NCBI RefSeq assembly: GCF_963966145.1
Contig: NC_091054.1
Span: forward strand, 12,276,001-12,340,000
Origin: Tenebrio molitor
Taxonomy: Eukaryota > Arthropoda > Insecta > Coleoptera > Tenebrionidae
Length of the DNA stretch: 64,000 bases
Direction of reading: 5' to 3'
The notes beneath the pieces are model-generated. The model had not been told where the DNA came from and ran no database searches. It saw only the letters and a program-made list of their open reading frames with translations. Below are positions 1-12,069 of this stretch, in pieces; the stretch's first letter is position 1, and each line of letters starts with the position of its first letter. A program made the translations under genes and the position numbers.

Positions 1-570
1 AAAATTGTAACGGAAAACTAACATACGAAGCCTTGATGAACATGAAATACATGGACATGGTTACCTCGGGTAAAATTGATATGATTTGGGGTTATTGAAT
101 ACAATTAATTCCTTATTGCTATTACAGAGACGTTGAGAAAGTGGCCGAACGCTCCAGCAATAGATCGAGTCTGCACTAAACCATATACCATCGAACCAAC
201 ATCACCAAAAGAAAACCCTATTCATTTGGCAAAAAATGATATTCTTCTACTACCGATTTATGGGCTCCATAGAGATCCTAAATATTTTCCTGACCCAGAA
301 CGGTTTGATCCTGAACGCTTCAGTGATGAAAACAAAAACACAATCAAGCCCTATAGTTATATTCCTTTTGGATCTGGACCCAGAAACTGCATCGGCTCGA
401 GATTCGCTCTTCTTGAAGCGAAAACACTATTCTTTTATATTCTGGCAAATTTCGAAATTGTACCAACCGAAAAGACAAAAATACCGTTGGTGCTTTCGAA
501 GCAGGGTTTCAACATGACTGCCGAGGGTGGTTTCTGGTTTGGATTTAAACGACGCACTCCTTCTAAATAA
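1..570 (+). CDS. CYP9-like cytochrome P450, copy A (3' part only)
   Basis: This is the 3' end of a microsomal heme-thiolate monooxygenase gene; the window starts inside it. Visible exons are 1-69 and 128-570, with a 58-nt GT/AG intron at 70-127. The first exon fragment ends in MKYMDMVTS, as in the other copies. The last exon opens with the K-helix ExxR motif (ETLR), then PERF (in DPERF) and the heme loop FGSGPRNCIG containing the cysteine ligand. The frame is open to a TAA at 568-570, so nothing visible is broken. The heme loop and the CIGSRFAL sequence are typical of family CYP9, which acts on xenobiotics in insects (family knowledge). It is the first of three direct copies followed by one inverted copy. 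Membrane anchor, promoter and early exons lie outside the window, so intactness cannot be judged. Confidence 0.9.
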
Positions 571-796
571 TAATTTATACTCCACGTTTACTCAATATAC
601 ATAAATTTTACCCAACTGCTTTACTCTTTTTTTTACAGGGGTATTCACGAGTAATAATGGGCCTAATAACGTCCCGATGCAACCAAATAAACATATTTCT
701 CAAACGAGTAGATACCAAATGTTTTTATTTTTTAATTAATCTTAGACTGCTTTTATTAAGACAATTTTCAGTTGTCATTACGTGACATCTATCATA

Positions 797-1157
797 TATA
801 TGCCGCTCACGATTATTTTAAACACGCAGGAGGCCGCGATATTTTTTTGTTAGATTGGCGTCAGGTCCTGTCATATGACGTTTCGTTTTTAAATATTCGC
901 ATTGTTGTCAATTCCGTCATTAATTTAGTTAATAAGAATTTACCCAGAACTGCCCTACAGATATGTATGTTTCATTTCAATTACAATTTTACGATTATTG
1001 TTCCTAATGCGTTCAATTATTTAAAAAATGTAACAACTTGAGAGCAGAGTTCGGTTGAATTATAACCTAAAATAGATTTATTAAGACAAATCACAATATT
1101 GCCAACTAAAATGTCAGATTTTCATAGATAGTCCGAATTTGAAATAATCGTGAATGG
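797..1157. mobile_element. MITE nested in the 637-1684 element
   Basis: Inverted ends are CCGCTCACGATTATTTTAAA at 797 and the reverse complement of a diverged copy (GAAATAATCGTGAATGG) at 1157. Homology to the host element stops at one end and resumes after the other, which supports insertion. No coding sequence. Confidence 0.6.
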
Positions 1158-1249
1158 TTTATATTTGTGTTTAAATAAAAATAACCTAAAAAATTTACAT
1201 TAATTTAGGTGTCAACTTCATGTCAAATTTTAAAAAATCTAAAACCAAC

Positions 1250-1597
1250 TAAAGTCCATTCAAAAATCAAAAAACCACCACCTGTTGCTTTAAGTTGGTA
1301 AAATTTAAAAAACCCTAGGTAGATATTTTTCCATGCTATGTTGGTAACTATAAATTATGATGACATTTATTTGATTCAAAATAAAATTCAATTGCTTTGA
1401 ATTTCGTTCATATTGTTTTATTAACAGCACGTTTCATTTAATTATTGATTCTTATTACTTTTACTTAAACATGCCCAGAAAAACATTTAACCTCAAAATT
1501 ACAAGTCTCACCAAATTTTACACTAGACAGCGTTGCCGATAGTAATTATCGAGGAAAATGCAACGTTGGTAGTTTTTTGATTTTTGAATGAACTTTA
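1250..1597. mobile_element. MITE, TAAAGTCCATTCAAAAATC-end family
   Basis: About 30-bp inverted ends (TAAAGTCCATTCAAAAATCA at the left; reverse complement with two mismatches at 1597). The subterminal motif AAAAACCACCACCTGTTG is shared with the element at 52218-52608, so the two are one family. It sits inside the 637-1684 element. Confidence 0.7.
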
Positions 1598-1683
1598 TGT
1601 TTTATTTTTCTTTAAATAAATAAAGGGCATTCAAATAAATTTATATTTAGAGCAACCTATAGGTGTACGTTTTATAAAATATG

Positions 1684-1900
1684 ATATACAGGGTGTATTT
1701 TTAAAATGTGCCGAAATTTTACCTACGAGGTTGTTTGACAACGTAGAAGACTAAAAGCAATTAAAAAAAATTGTAGCTCAAAAAATAAATGTCATTTTAT
1801 TTTTTGACATAGAATTTTTTAAACATTTTTTCCGAGTTCTACATAAGCCAGTAGCTCGTGATTAAAATATCTGCACGTCTTTCAAAATCATCCTGTATAC
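1684..1900. mobile_element. Short MITE with TATACAGGGTG ends
   Basis: The left end TATACAGGGTGTATTTTTA pairs imperfectly with the right end TCAAAATCATCCTGTATAC. Length 217 bp, AT-rich, non-coding. Confidence 0.55.
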
Positions 1901-2439
1901 GTACTACTTGCACACTTAGGTATAAGTACAAAATCAGTGAAGAAATTTTGATGTGGTTTTCGCTAATAATCAAAATATTCCTTCAACTTTAGTTATAGTG
2001 TTCTATGAAAACAAATGAGATGCTGTAAATACCAAGAAAGATGTTTCTTAGAGACAGAGAGAATGAAATTTTCTTCTTTCATTTTTTAGTTTCACACACT
2101 TGAAGACCATACAAGAGTCAACATTTTTGCCATTGAAACTTTTTCAATTTTTTTTGGGTTTCGAAATGAAAGCGAAAAAAATGCAACCCTTATAAATGCT
2201 TCTCAGCACCTAATTTTACAGTTGCAATTCTTAAAAAACTAGTCAAATGTTATCAGTGTTATCACCTTTCGAATCATCTTATCAAACTATATCAGATTTA
2301 TTTGCTTCAGATTAAAAATAATTACGTGTATAAATTCATAAACAGTTCCACGTGATCTCACTAAAGTGTCTAACAGCACTGTAAATTGTTAAAATTAACA
2401 AGACTTATTGTCGGTGTTGACTCATCAGACTCCATCAAA

Positions 2440-4182
2440 ATGTTTTGGATTTTGATAGCTCTCATTGCAGTTATTTTGGGGTATTATAAACTCATTTACC
2501 CTCACAGCTATTGGACCAGGAAGGGTGTTGTCCAAACTAAACCCGTGTTTTTATTTGGACACACTTGGAAAGCGATATTTAGAAGGATTTCAGCGCCTGA
2601 ATTAACTGACCAGTTGTACAACCTTACTCCAAATGCCAGGTAAGTTCATGGTTGGCTTGAATCATTTATCTGAAAACATTTTCCAGATATTGTGGAATAT
2701 ATCAGTTTCTTCTACCCACTCTGTTAGTCAGAGATCCAAATTTGATCAAACAAATGTTGGTAAAAGATTTTGATCACTTTGTTGACCATCGAGGCTTCGT
2801 ACCGACAGAGACTGATCCCCTGTTGGGAAAATCTTTATTTTCACTTCTTGGAATAAAATGGCGCGAGATGCGATCCACACTCAGTCCGTCTTTTACTAGC
2901 AGCAAAATGAAGTATCTGTTTTCTATGGTTTCGCAAGGTGGAGAACAATTTGTCAAACACTTTCAAGAACAAGACAAAGATGTAGTCACAGTTGAAATGA
3001 GAGATATCATAACAAAATTTACAAACGATATTATTGCCAATTCTGTCTTCGGGTTTGACTGTAACTCGCTGAAGGAGCCAAATAACCAGTTCTACGTGAT
3101 GGGAAAAGAAGCCACTGACTTTACGAGCTTCCGAAAATTGTTTGTGTTTATGGGAACCATCGTAATACCACAGTTCCTCAGGGTAAATAGTTCCTTCATT
3201 GAAGAATATTTAAACAATATATTTTGTAGCTCTTTAGAATATCATTTTTCTCTGATAAGATGATAACGTTCTTCACTAAAATTGTGAAGGAAAATATCTA
3301 CAGTAGAGAAAAACTTGGAGTCGTGAGACCAGACATGATCAACTTATTGCTGCAAGCGAGAAAGCCTAATTTCAAATATGAACAGTCCCAGTCTCTTCCA
3401 GATACAGGTTTTGCTACAGTGGAAGAATCAGATATTGGCAAAAATCAGAATTTTGCGACAAGAAAAATATCAGACGAAGACATCGCAGCTCAAGCCTTCC
3501 TGTTTTTCTTTGCAGGTTTCGATTCTGTATCTTCGCTCTTGTGTTTCATGTCCCACGAGTTAGCAGTTAATCAAGACGTACAGGAAAAACTCATACAAGA
3601 AGTTGATGACACTTGGAATGAATGTGATGGAAAAATTACTTACGAAGCTTTAATGTCGATGAAATACATGGATATGGTTGTATCAGGTACGAAAACCACA
3701 ACTTAGTAAAATTTAAATTACCAGTATTGCATTTTCAATGTAGAGAGTCTCAGAAAGTGGCCAAATGCGATTGCTACAGAGTTTGTACGAAACCGTACAC
3801 GATTGAACCAAAAGCACCCAACGAAAAACCGTTACGGCTGGATGTGAAGGATAATATAATTATACCAATTTACAGCCTACACAGAGACCCACAGTACTAT
3901 CCTGATCCAGATCGTTTTGATCCTGAACGATTCAGTGATGAAAATAAGAGTAAAATTAATCCATACACTTATCTCCCATTTGGAACTGGACCCAGAAGCT
4001 GTATTGGTTCCAGATTTGCTCTAATGGAAACCAAAGTTTTATTTTTCCACCTTTTGTCGAATTTTGAAATAGTTCCAGTTGCAAAGACACAAATACCGAT
4101 CAGATTTGATAGAAAAGCGATAAACATGTCCGCTGAGAAAGGCTTTTGGGTGGGGCTTCAGAGACGTAAAACGAAAACATAA
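2440..4182 (+). pseudogene. CYP9-like cytochrome P450, copy B (frameshifted)
   Basis: Exons are 2440-2639, 2687-3182, 3230-3686 and 3744-4182, matching copies C and D in phase and nearly in length. The start is the ATG of MFWILIALIAV, the N-terminal anchor helix. Helix C WREMR, I-helix AGFDSVS (Ser where Thr is usual), ESLR of the ExxR motif, PERF and heme loop FGTGPRSCIG are all present. About 30 nt into exon 4, just after KWPNAIAT, four bases present in copies C and D are missing (near 3773-3778). The frame therefore changes, and the PERF and heme sections are read only in another frame. With the paralog-supported acceptor the protein would end before the heme-binding cysteine. A different acceptor could restore an open frame only by losing ExxR. 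It is probably a young pseudogene, or an assembly error, since the rest is undamaged. Confidence 0.8.
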
Positions 4183-4296
4183 TTGTCATAGTTAAACCTG
4201 TGTTAGCTGATTAACAAGTAAAATTATACAATACTAAAAGTATCTATTTCATTATACGAACTTTTGTTTTGATACACAATATTTACTTTCACCATT

Positions 4297-4413
4297 TTAG
4301 AAGAGTGCGAACCGTACGAGCATAACATGCAACCCAAATTACACTTACATTACAAAAACAATGGTGACGATATTGTAATTTGGGTTGCATACTCGTTAGG
4401 CTTCTACTCTTGT
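4297..4413. mobile_element. Hairpin MITE between P450 copies B and C
   Basis: Near-palindrome: ATGCAACCCAAATTACA at about 4328 is followed about 45 nt later by its reverse complement TGTAATTTGGGTTGCAT. The arm also occurs in the elements at 8869, 15950 and 27823, so it belongs to the same end-motif family. Confidence 0.6.
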
Positions 4414-4759
4414 GAATTTTTATTATGAATTTTGATGATTAAACTTTTAAAGTATAGGTATATCTGTTTACTCGTAAACTTTTATTGGTTTTCTTTTCTT
4501 CAGTATTATTATTCTTATCTACAACTATCGTTTGTCTTATTGAGCTAAATCTAAGAACATTCCAATTTTTATTCCTTTTCTTAAATTTATAAGTGTAACT
4601 CTTGGCCCGACTTGACGCTGGTGAATGTTGTTGGACACAATACATTTTAAAAAATGATGCATTTTCATGTTTATTAAAGATTAATTAACGTCATTGGAAC
4701 AAAACAAAAATAATAATAATTTAATAACGAATTCACTTAACATTATCTAATCGTGCTTG

Positions 4760-4908
4760 TCGCTAAAGATTATTTATAAACGATTACATAAATAAATATA
4801 GCTCCATATGAGCTACACATTTATTTACAAGGACGCGTGCAAATTGATGTGTAAGTGCGTTGTGAATTAGTAATATTAGTGACTTCGCTCTGCTCAGAAT
4901 CTGTCAAA
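4760..4908 (+). promoter_or_regulatory. Proximal promoter and 5' UTR of P450 copy C
   Basis: Blocks in this stretch recur upstream of copy D on the other strand (11530-11690): AAACGATTA followed by ACATAAATA, then CAAGGACGCG, then TGTGTAAGTGCGTTGTGAAT. A TATAAA lies at 4775-4780, and the ACATAAATA block is an alternative TATA-like site. Shared sequence shows that the promoter was duplicated with the gene. The transcription start is not determined. Confidence 0.5.
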
Positions 4909-6663
4909 ATGATGTGGATTTTAATAATTATTATAATTGTCATTGCAATCGCATTAGGCTGTTATAAAATCGTTGACTCCCACAAGTATTGGATTAGGAA
5001 AGGTGTCGTTCAAGGTAAACCCATGTTTTTGCTGGGGGACACGTGGGGCATATTAATTCGCAAGTATTCTGCACCTGAGCTAAACCTGCAATTATACAAC
5101 ATCATTCCAAATGCGAGGTAAATTCACAGTTAGCTTGATTATTTAATGGGCAAAAATTTTCAGATACTGTGGAATATATCAGTTTCTTCTGCCCACCCTG
5201 CTAATCAGAGATCCAGATTTGATTAAGCAAATCACAGTGAAGGATTTTGATCATTTTGTTGACCACAGAGGCTTCGTACCAACCGAGAGTGATCCCTTAT
5301 TGGGAAAGTCTTTATTTTCACTTAGTGGAATGAAATGGCGCGAGATGCGATCTACACTCAGTCCTTCTTTTACAAGTAGCAAAGTGAAGTATCTGTTTTC
5401 GATAATCTCGCAAAATGGAGAACAGTTTGTCAAACACTTTCAAGAACAAGACAAAGATGTCGTCACAGTTGAAATGCGAGATGTCATAACAAAATTTACC
5501 AACGATGTTATTGCAAATTCTGTCTTCGGGTTTGACTGTAATTCATTGAAGGAGCCAAATAACGAGTTCTACGTGAGGGGAAAAGAAGCCACTGACTTTA
5601 AGAGCTTCAGAAAAATATTTGTGTTTATGGGAAGCATCCTGATACCACAGCTCATCAAGGTAGGTAATTCCTTCATTGAAAAATTATGTTTAAACAATAA
5701 ATTTGATAGCTCTTCAAAATATCATTTTTCTCTGAAAAGATGATAACATTCTTTACAAAAATTGTGAAGGAAAATATCTACAGTAGAGAAAAACATGGAG
5801 TCGTGAGACCAGACATGATCAACTTATTGCTGCAAGCGAGAAAGCCTAATTTCAAATATGAACAGTCCCAGTCTCTTCCAGATACAGGTTTTGCTACAGT
5901 AGAAGAGTCAGAAATTGGACAAGATCAAAAATTATCAAAAAAAGATATAACAGACGAAGACATCACAGCGCAAGCTTTCATATTTTTCTTCGCAGGTTTC
6001 GATTCTGTATCTTCGCTCTTGTGTTTCATGTCCCACGAATTAGCAGTTAATCAGGACGTCCAGGAAAAACTCATGCAAGAAGTTGATGACACTTGGAATG
6101 AATGTGATGGAAAAATTACTTACGAAGCTCTCATGTCGATGAAATATATGGATATGGTTGTATCAGGTATAAATTGAAAACTCGTTTAAGTAATACCTAA
6201 TATTGTATTTTTTTCTGTAGAAACTCTTAGAAAGTGGCCAAATGCAATTGCCACTGACAGAATTTGTACAAAACCGTATACAATTGAGCCAAAATCACCC
6301 AACGAAAAACCATTACGTCTGGAAGTTAACGATAATGTACTTATATCAATGTATGCCATTCACAGAGACCCGCAGTATTATCCTGACCCAGATCGTTTTG
6401 ATCCTGAACGATTCAGTGATGAAAATAAGAGTAAAATTCATCCCTACACTTATCTTCCATTCGGAACGGGACCCAGAAGTTGTATCGGCTCCAGATTTGC
6501 TCTGATGGAAACCAAAGTTTTGTTTTTCCATCTCTTGTCAAGTTTTGAAATTGTTCCGGTTGAAAAAACGCAAATACCGATAAGATTCAGCAGAAAAGCG
6601 ATAAACATGTCAGCTGAAAAAGGTTTCTGGGTGGGACTTCAAAAACGTGCAACAAAAATATAG
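4909..6663 (+). CDS. CYP9-like cytochrome P450, copy C (intact)
   Basis: Predicted microsomal heme-thiolate monooxygenase. Exons 4909-5117, 5164-5659, 5710-6166 and 6221-6663 join in phase to 534 residues, about the usual CYP9 length. The start MMWILIIIIIV gives a single N-terminal membrane anchor facing the ER, and the same start is used by copy D. Motifs in order: helix C WREMR at about residue 135, I-helix AGFDSVS at about 330 (Ser at the usual proton-relay Thr), ETLR (ExxR) at about 388, DPERF at about 445, and heme loop FGTGPRSCIG with the Cys ligand at about 465. The I-helix Ser is shared by copies B, C and D and so is a lineage trait. An AATAAA-type signal lies near 6872. Neighbours are the broken copy B upstream and a Tc1-like element downstream. 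Substrate unknown; CYP9 enzymes commonly metabolise plant toxins or insecticides (family knowledge). Confidence 0.93.
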
Positions 6664-6906
6664 TTTTCATGATGAAACCTTGGTTAAGTGGTTAACAAGT
6701 AAAATAACACAAGAGCGAGGGTTTTAACTCCAAAAGCATTTTTTTTTAGTTATGTCCATTAACGATATTCATAACAATTAATACCAAAAACTAATATTAC
6801 TTAAGCCAGGCAGTTGATAAAATTACTTATTATATCTGTAATACCTACATTTAAATAATTTTACCATTTTGTTAATAAAATTTGTTTAAATGTAATAATA
6901 TTTTTA

Positions 6907-8406
6907 CACTGCTCCGCAAAATTATCGCATAAAGTAAAAATGAACCGTAGTTTTTTGTATTTTACTTCTTCTGCGATTCCCTTATGCTGAATCTCTTATT
7001 TTATCGTATTTCTTTTGTTTAGTAGCAAAAATCGCCATGTTCATAACTTCTAAAGTTGTTTATTATGAAAAGTTTGTATTAGTGTTATTGGTCAATTTCG
7101 TAAAGCATTTTGATTGTGGATTTGAGAGACGGTTAGTCAGAAGTTTTGGTTCCTTCAGTCATAAATTTCGAAAATGAATCCCTACGAATGTTTAAGTTGA
7201 CATACAACAGCCGAACGATGTGCACAAATTGTTGTACTAACCGAAGACGGTATTAATCAGCAAGATATTGCAAATGGTCTTGATCTGCACCAGTCAACGG
7301 TATCTAGAGTTTTGCGTCGATTTCACGAGACAGGAGAATACTCTAGAAGACCTGGACAAGGACGCAGACGAACCACAACAGCTCAACGGGATCGTTTTCT
7401 GCTTTTACAGTCGTTGAGACACAGGACTCTGACTGGTCCAGCTTTGCAAATTATGACTTTAGGAAGATATCAATTCCAAATTAGTGCAAATACTGTTAGA
7501 AGAAGACTAGCTGAACACGATTTAAGGCCCAGGATACCAGCAAGGGGCCCACAGTTGGCAGCGGCTCGCCGAAGAGTACGATTGCTGTTTGCCCAAAATC
7601 ACGTTGATTGGGAATTGGATGAATGGAGGTTAGTAATGTTCTCTGACGAGTCCAGATTTTGCCTGGATCAAAGTGACAGACGTGTCCGGGTGAACCGATG
7701 CTCAGGAGAGCGATATGCTCTATGTAACATTATCCCGAAAGTCAATTTTGGAATAAGTTCCGTTATGGTTTGAGCAGGTGTCACTTTGGACACTCGCACA
7801 GAGTTGGTGGTGCTAGTAAGAGGAAACCGAAATGAGGCGACGTACATTACCAATATTCTGGAACCTCATATTGTCCCATTGGGATGACTTTATTTTTATG
7901 CATGATAATGGTCGACCGCACGTTGCGGGAATAGTGCAGCATTATTTCCGTGAGGTCGAAATTGGGCAAATGCAATGGCCAGCAAGGAGTTCAGATCTAA
8001 ACCTCATCGAGTAATTGTGGGATCCTACAGATAAAAGAGTTATAAGGTTACCAAATCCACCAACAACTCTTCATCAGGTGTCTTTGGGTCTAACTCAAGT
8101 TTGAGAAGAAATTAAGCAAAGAGTTATACAAAACCTCATTTTAAGCATGAGACAATGTTGTGCAGCTGTAATAAAGGCACGGTGTGCCAACACACACTAT
8201 TAAATGTTAAATTTCTTTGTTTTCTCCGAATCACAATTTTTTTCTTTTTTTCTTTTCTTACTTTCTTTGTTGTGTTCTGATTATTGTAGTGTTTACTTTT
8301 ATAAATCTACTTCTTTAATACTTTACAGTTCGAAATGTTGTAACTGGAAATGAATTTGGCTCAAAAACACGAGTTTTGAAATTATGCGTTAATTTTGCGG
8401 CGCAGT
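6907..8406 (+). mobile_element. Tc1-like DNA transposon, 1.5 kb
   Basis: Inverted ends: ACTGCTCCGCAAAATTATCG at the left and ACTGCGCCGCAAAATTAACG (reverse-complemented right end), about 28 bp with few mismatches. TA lies on both sides, as expected for Tc1/mariner insertion. It contains a broken transposase. It lies between the tail-to-tail P450 copies C and D. Confidence 0.85.
7173..8202 (+). pseudogene. Tc1-like transposase, inactivated
   Basis: A DD34E-type transposase read through several breaks. An N-terminal helix-turn-helix (INQQDIANGL, STVSRVLRRF) leads to an Arg-rich linker. The first catalytic Asp is in VMFSDESRF, the second in HDNGRPHVA, and the Glu in SSDLNLIE followed by a stop. 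Stops occur near the N-terminus, after ISSVMV at 7774, and after NLIE at 8015. A frame change falls between 7774 and 7840. It cannot make a full transposase. Confidence 0.85.
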
Positions 8407-8421
8407 TAATATTTTGTCTAT

Positions 8422-8786
8422 ACAGGGTTATTCACGAGTAATAATGAGCCTTACAAATATTGAGAAGCAAAGTTATACATTTTCATCGTCTTCGTGGATC
8501 ATTAATATTTATTTAAAAATATTTAAAACATGGTTGGTTTTATTTTTTTTTAATTTGACATGAAGTTGACATCAATTTTTTTAGGTTATTTTTATTTAAA
8601 CACAAATACATTTTAGGTTTGATAGATGTCAGGTAACGACAACTGGAAATTGTCTTAATAAAAGCAGTCTTGGATTCATTGAAAAATAAAAAAATCAATT
8701 ATTGATGTCTAGTCGCTTGAAAAGTATGTTTATTTGGTTGCGTCGGGGCGTTTTTAGGCCCATTATTACTCGTGAATACCCCTGTA
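8422..8786. mobile_element. MITE, ATTCACGAGTAATAATG-end family, complete copy
   Basis: The left end ACAGGGTTATTCACGAGTAA and right end (reverse-complemented ACAGGGGTATTCACGAGTAA) are inverted. Length about 365 bp, no ORF. It sits immediately beside the Tc1-like element and is the same family as the element at 637. Confidence 0.75.
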
Positions 8787-8930
8787 TAATTGTTTTATTT
8801 CTTAAATCGTAAAAATAGAAATAATTTACTAGTTTGGTAGTTTGCTTTATCTGTTATTTATTCACATACAGAGTAGTTCACGAGTGACAATGAACCCGGC
8901 GGGATTGAAAATGCAACCCACAATACATTC

Positions 8931-9770
8931 TAATGCGACTGGCAATTGTATCTACAAAGATTTCCTGCTTACGCGACTAGGTCTAGTGAAATCAGATTAT
9001 GTATAATCTTGCTTACATTTAATCTAAGAGAAAAATAGTAATTTATTATACGAGTTTTATAAAACACCATTTTGTTGCACGCGTTTTATAGAGCACGAGG
9101 AGTGCTATAAAGCAAACAAATGTGACAAAATGGCTAATAAAACAAGTGTAATACAATATTCTTTCTATTTTGCCCCTATTTCAAATTTTAAATTAAAAAA
9201 AATTCAAAACACAATGCTAGGAAAATTATATTTGGCAAATATAAAGGGTTGGTGACATTGGTAACTAGACGAATAATTGCAAGTTTTGAATTTAAAGTGT
9301 ACAGTAGCGGTAGGGCAGAAGAGAAGATAAGACGCTGCAATGGGAGGAAGCACTACCTCTTCTTGTCGGTCCTGGGCATGCGTCCATCTTTTATAAGTGT
9401 TGCCTATAAAACGTAGGGGGTTCAAAACTTAGTGATATGATAATTTTCTGGTATTAATTTGCGTATATCATCAATACATTGCAATAGTGGCATAACTCAA
9501 AAAATACGCTTTTAAAATTACCACAAATCCATACACGGCAAATAGTCTAATTTGCATCAGCAACAGTGGCAGTTCTTCAATACCTATCGGATCGCCAAAT
9601 AGATATCATTATTCTCCGCTAAGTTTCCAAAAGAACGGAAACTTTAAACGCATTTATCTCAAAAAGTGATTTTTAGAGTTGTATCACTATTATTGTAGGT
9701 AAACTGTGAGCCGATTAAAATTTTTGATTTTGTATTTTACTACCAGTAAACCTAGGTTTCAGCATGAACA
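8931..9770. other. Non-coding AT-rich spacer
   Basis: Between the left terminal sequence and the 3' end of P450 copy D. No gene, RNA or clear repeat seen. Confidence 0.5.
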
Positions 9771-11529
9771 CTATGTTCTTGTTGCACGTTTTTTAAGTCC
9801 CACCCAGAAACCTTTTTCAGGTGACATGTTTATCGCTTTTTTGCTTAATCTTATCGGTATTTGGGTTTTTTCAACCGGAACTATTTCAAAACTTGACAAG
9901 AGATGGAAAAACAAAACTTTGGTTTCCATCAGAGCAAATCTGGAGCCGATACAGCTTCTGGGTCCTGTTCCGAATGGAATATAAGTGTATGGATGCATTT
10001 TACTCTTATTTTCATCACTGAATCGTTCGGGATCAAAACGATCTGGATCGGGATAATACTGTGGGTCCCTGTGAAGAGCATAAATTGATATCGACACATT
10101 ATCGTTAATTTCCAAACGAAATGGTTTTTCGTTGGGTGATTTTGGCTCAATTGTGTATGGTTTTGTACAAATTCTGTCAATGGCAATTGCATTTGGCCAC
10201 TTTCTAAGAGTTTCTAAAGCAAAAAATAAATCATTAGGTACCTATTACTGAAACGAGTTTTCAATTTATACCTGATACCGCCATATCCATGTATTTCATG
10301 GACATGAGAGCTTCGTAAGTAATTTTTCCATCACATTCGTTCCAAGTGTCATCAACTTCTTGTATGAGTTTTGCCTGGACATCTTGATTAACTGCTAATT
10401 CGTGGGACATGAAGCACAAGAGCGAAGATACTGAATCGAAACCTGCAAGAAAAAATATAAGGGCTTGCGCAGTGATGTCTTCGTCTGTGATGTCTTTTTT
10501 TGAAAATTTTTGATCTTGTCCAATATCTGACTCTTCTACTGTAGCAAAACCTGTATCTGGAATAGACAGCGAGTGTTCATATTTGAAATTAGGTTTTCTC
10601 GCTTGCAGCATTAAGTTGATCATGTCTGGTCTTACGACGCCACGTTTTTCTCTACTGTCGATATTTTCCTTCACAATTCTACTAAAAAATTGGGTCATAT
10701 TTTTGGGAAAAAATGTGAATTTGAACAGCTACAAAATTTCCGCTTAATTATAATCAACCCATAAAGGAACTGAGTACCTTGATGAACTGTGGAATCACGA
10801 TAGATCCGATCACTACAAATAATGTTCTAAAGTTTGCAAGATTTGTGCCGATTTTCCCCATTAAGTAGAATTCATTATTCGGATCCTTCAAAGAGTTACA
10901 CTCATACCCGAAAACAGCATTTGCAATCACATCGTTAGTAAATTTTGTTATGACGTCTCTCATTTCAACTGTGACTATATCTTTTTCTTGTTCTTGAAAG
11001 TGTTTGACAAACTGTTCTCCGTTTTGTGAGATTATCGAAAACAGATACTTCATTTTGCTGCTTGTAAAAGAAGGACTGAGTGTAGATCGCATCTCGCGCC
11101 ATTTCATTCCAGTAAGTGCAAATAAAGTATTCTCCAGCAGGGGATCACTCGAAGCCGGTATGAAGCTTCTGTGGTCAACAAAATGATCAAAATCTTTCAC
11201 TGTGATTTGTTTGATCAAATCTGGATCTCTGATTAGGAGAGTGGGTTGAAGAAACTGATATAGTCCACAGTATCTGGAAATTTTTGTCAGTTGAATAATT
11301 CAAGCGAACTTTGAATTTACCTGGCATTTGGACTAATGTTATATAACTGCAGGTTTAATTCAGGTATGGAATATCTTCGAAATATTATGCCCCAAATGTC
11401 CCCCAGCAAAAACATGGGTTTACCTTGAACGACACCCTTCCTAGTCCAATACTTGTGGGAGTCAACGATTTTATAACAGCCTAATGCGATCGCAATGACA
11501 ATAATTATTATTATTAAAATCCACATCAT
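9771..11529 (-). CDS. CYP9-like cytochrome P450, copy D (intact, inverted)
   Basis: Exons on the minus strand are 11321-11529, 10778-11273, 10272-10728 and 9771-10213. They have exactly the lengths of copy C (209, 496, 457, 443 nt) and give 534 residues. It starts MMWILIIIIIV (membrane anchor) and carries WREMR, AGFDSVS, ETLR, DPERF and the heme loop FGTGPRSCIG. It is highly similar to copy C over the last two exons and more diverged in exon 2, for example YECNSLKDPN against FDCNSLKEPN. Its promoter-proximal blocks are shared with copy C. It is the only copy in reverse orientation and is bracketed by inverted element ends. Likely a functional ER monooxygenase of unknown substrate. Confidence 0.92.
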
Positions 11530-11690
11530 TTTGACAGATTTTGAGCTGAACTACGACTCTAAAATCACTAATTCTTGATAAGTAGAACTATTCACAACGC
11601 ACTTACACATTAATTTCGGCGCGTCCTTGAATGTAACTGCAGCTCGCATGAGGACGTATTTATGTACCTAATCGTTTGTAATTTGAAGCA
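11530..11690 (-). promoter_or_regulatory. Proximal promoter and 5' UTR of P450 copy D
   Basis: Reverse-strand blocks AAACGATTA, ACATAAATA, CAAGGACGCG and TGTGTAAGTGCGTTGTGAAT align with those upstream of copy C. ACATAAATA, about 120-130 nt before the ATG, is the best TATA-like candidate. Confidence 0.45.
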
Positions 11691-12069
11691 GAAAAATAGG
11701 ATATGACGTAAGTAATCAATACTATATGAATTTGCCTTTTTAAGCAAAATTGTCTACAAAATTTAAATCTTCTTAGCAACAAAACACGACTAGTAAATGT
11801 TAAGATGGACATTAATTTATTTTTTACGAAAAATTGGAAGAAACCATTTTTTTAAAGCCATTTTGTTGAGCGAAATGGATCAACGTTATGACATGAGGTT
11901 GTGAACATGAAAATAGAAACATTTAAACATCAAAATTGATAACAAACAAGTATTATGTAAGACTTGATTTTTGCCCAAGGGCGTTATCCCTCAATATTTG
12001 ATAATTAATCGATCAGACTCATCGGTACACATTAAATTAGACAATCTCAGCTACAGTCATACGATAATC

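Larger units (their letters stand above)
637..1684. mobile_element. Degenerate DNA element of the ATTCACGAGTAATAATGGGCC-end family, with two nested insertions
   Basis: It starts with CAGGGGTATTCACGAGTAAT, matching the reverse complement of the right end of the element at 8422-8786. The match resumes between and after the two insertions (around 725-790, 1158-1249 and 1598-1630). The left end lies only about 65 bp past the stop codon of P450 copy A. The right end is not clear and is put near the next MITE. Confidence 0.6.

Noticed and set aside
3246..3262. Continuation of P450 copy B exon 2 through the GTAAAT site
   Set aside because: Copies C and D show the same intron with LFKISFF or LFKFTFF after the acceptor, so the read-through ends at a spurious stop.
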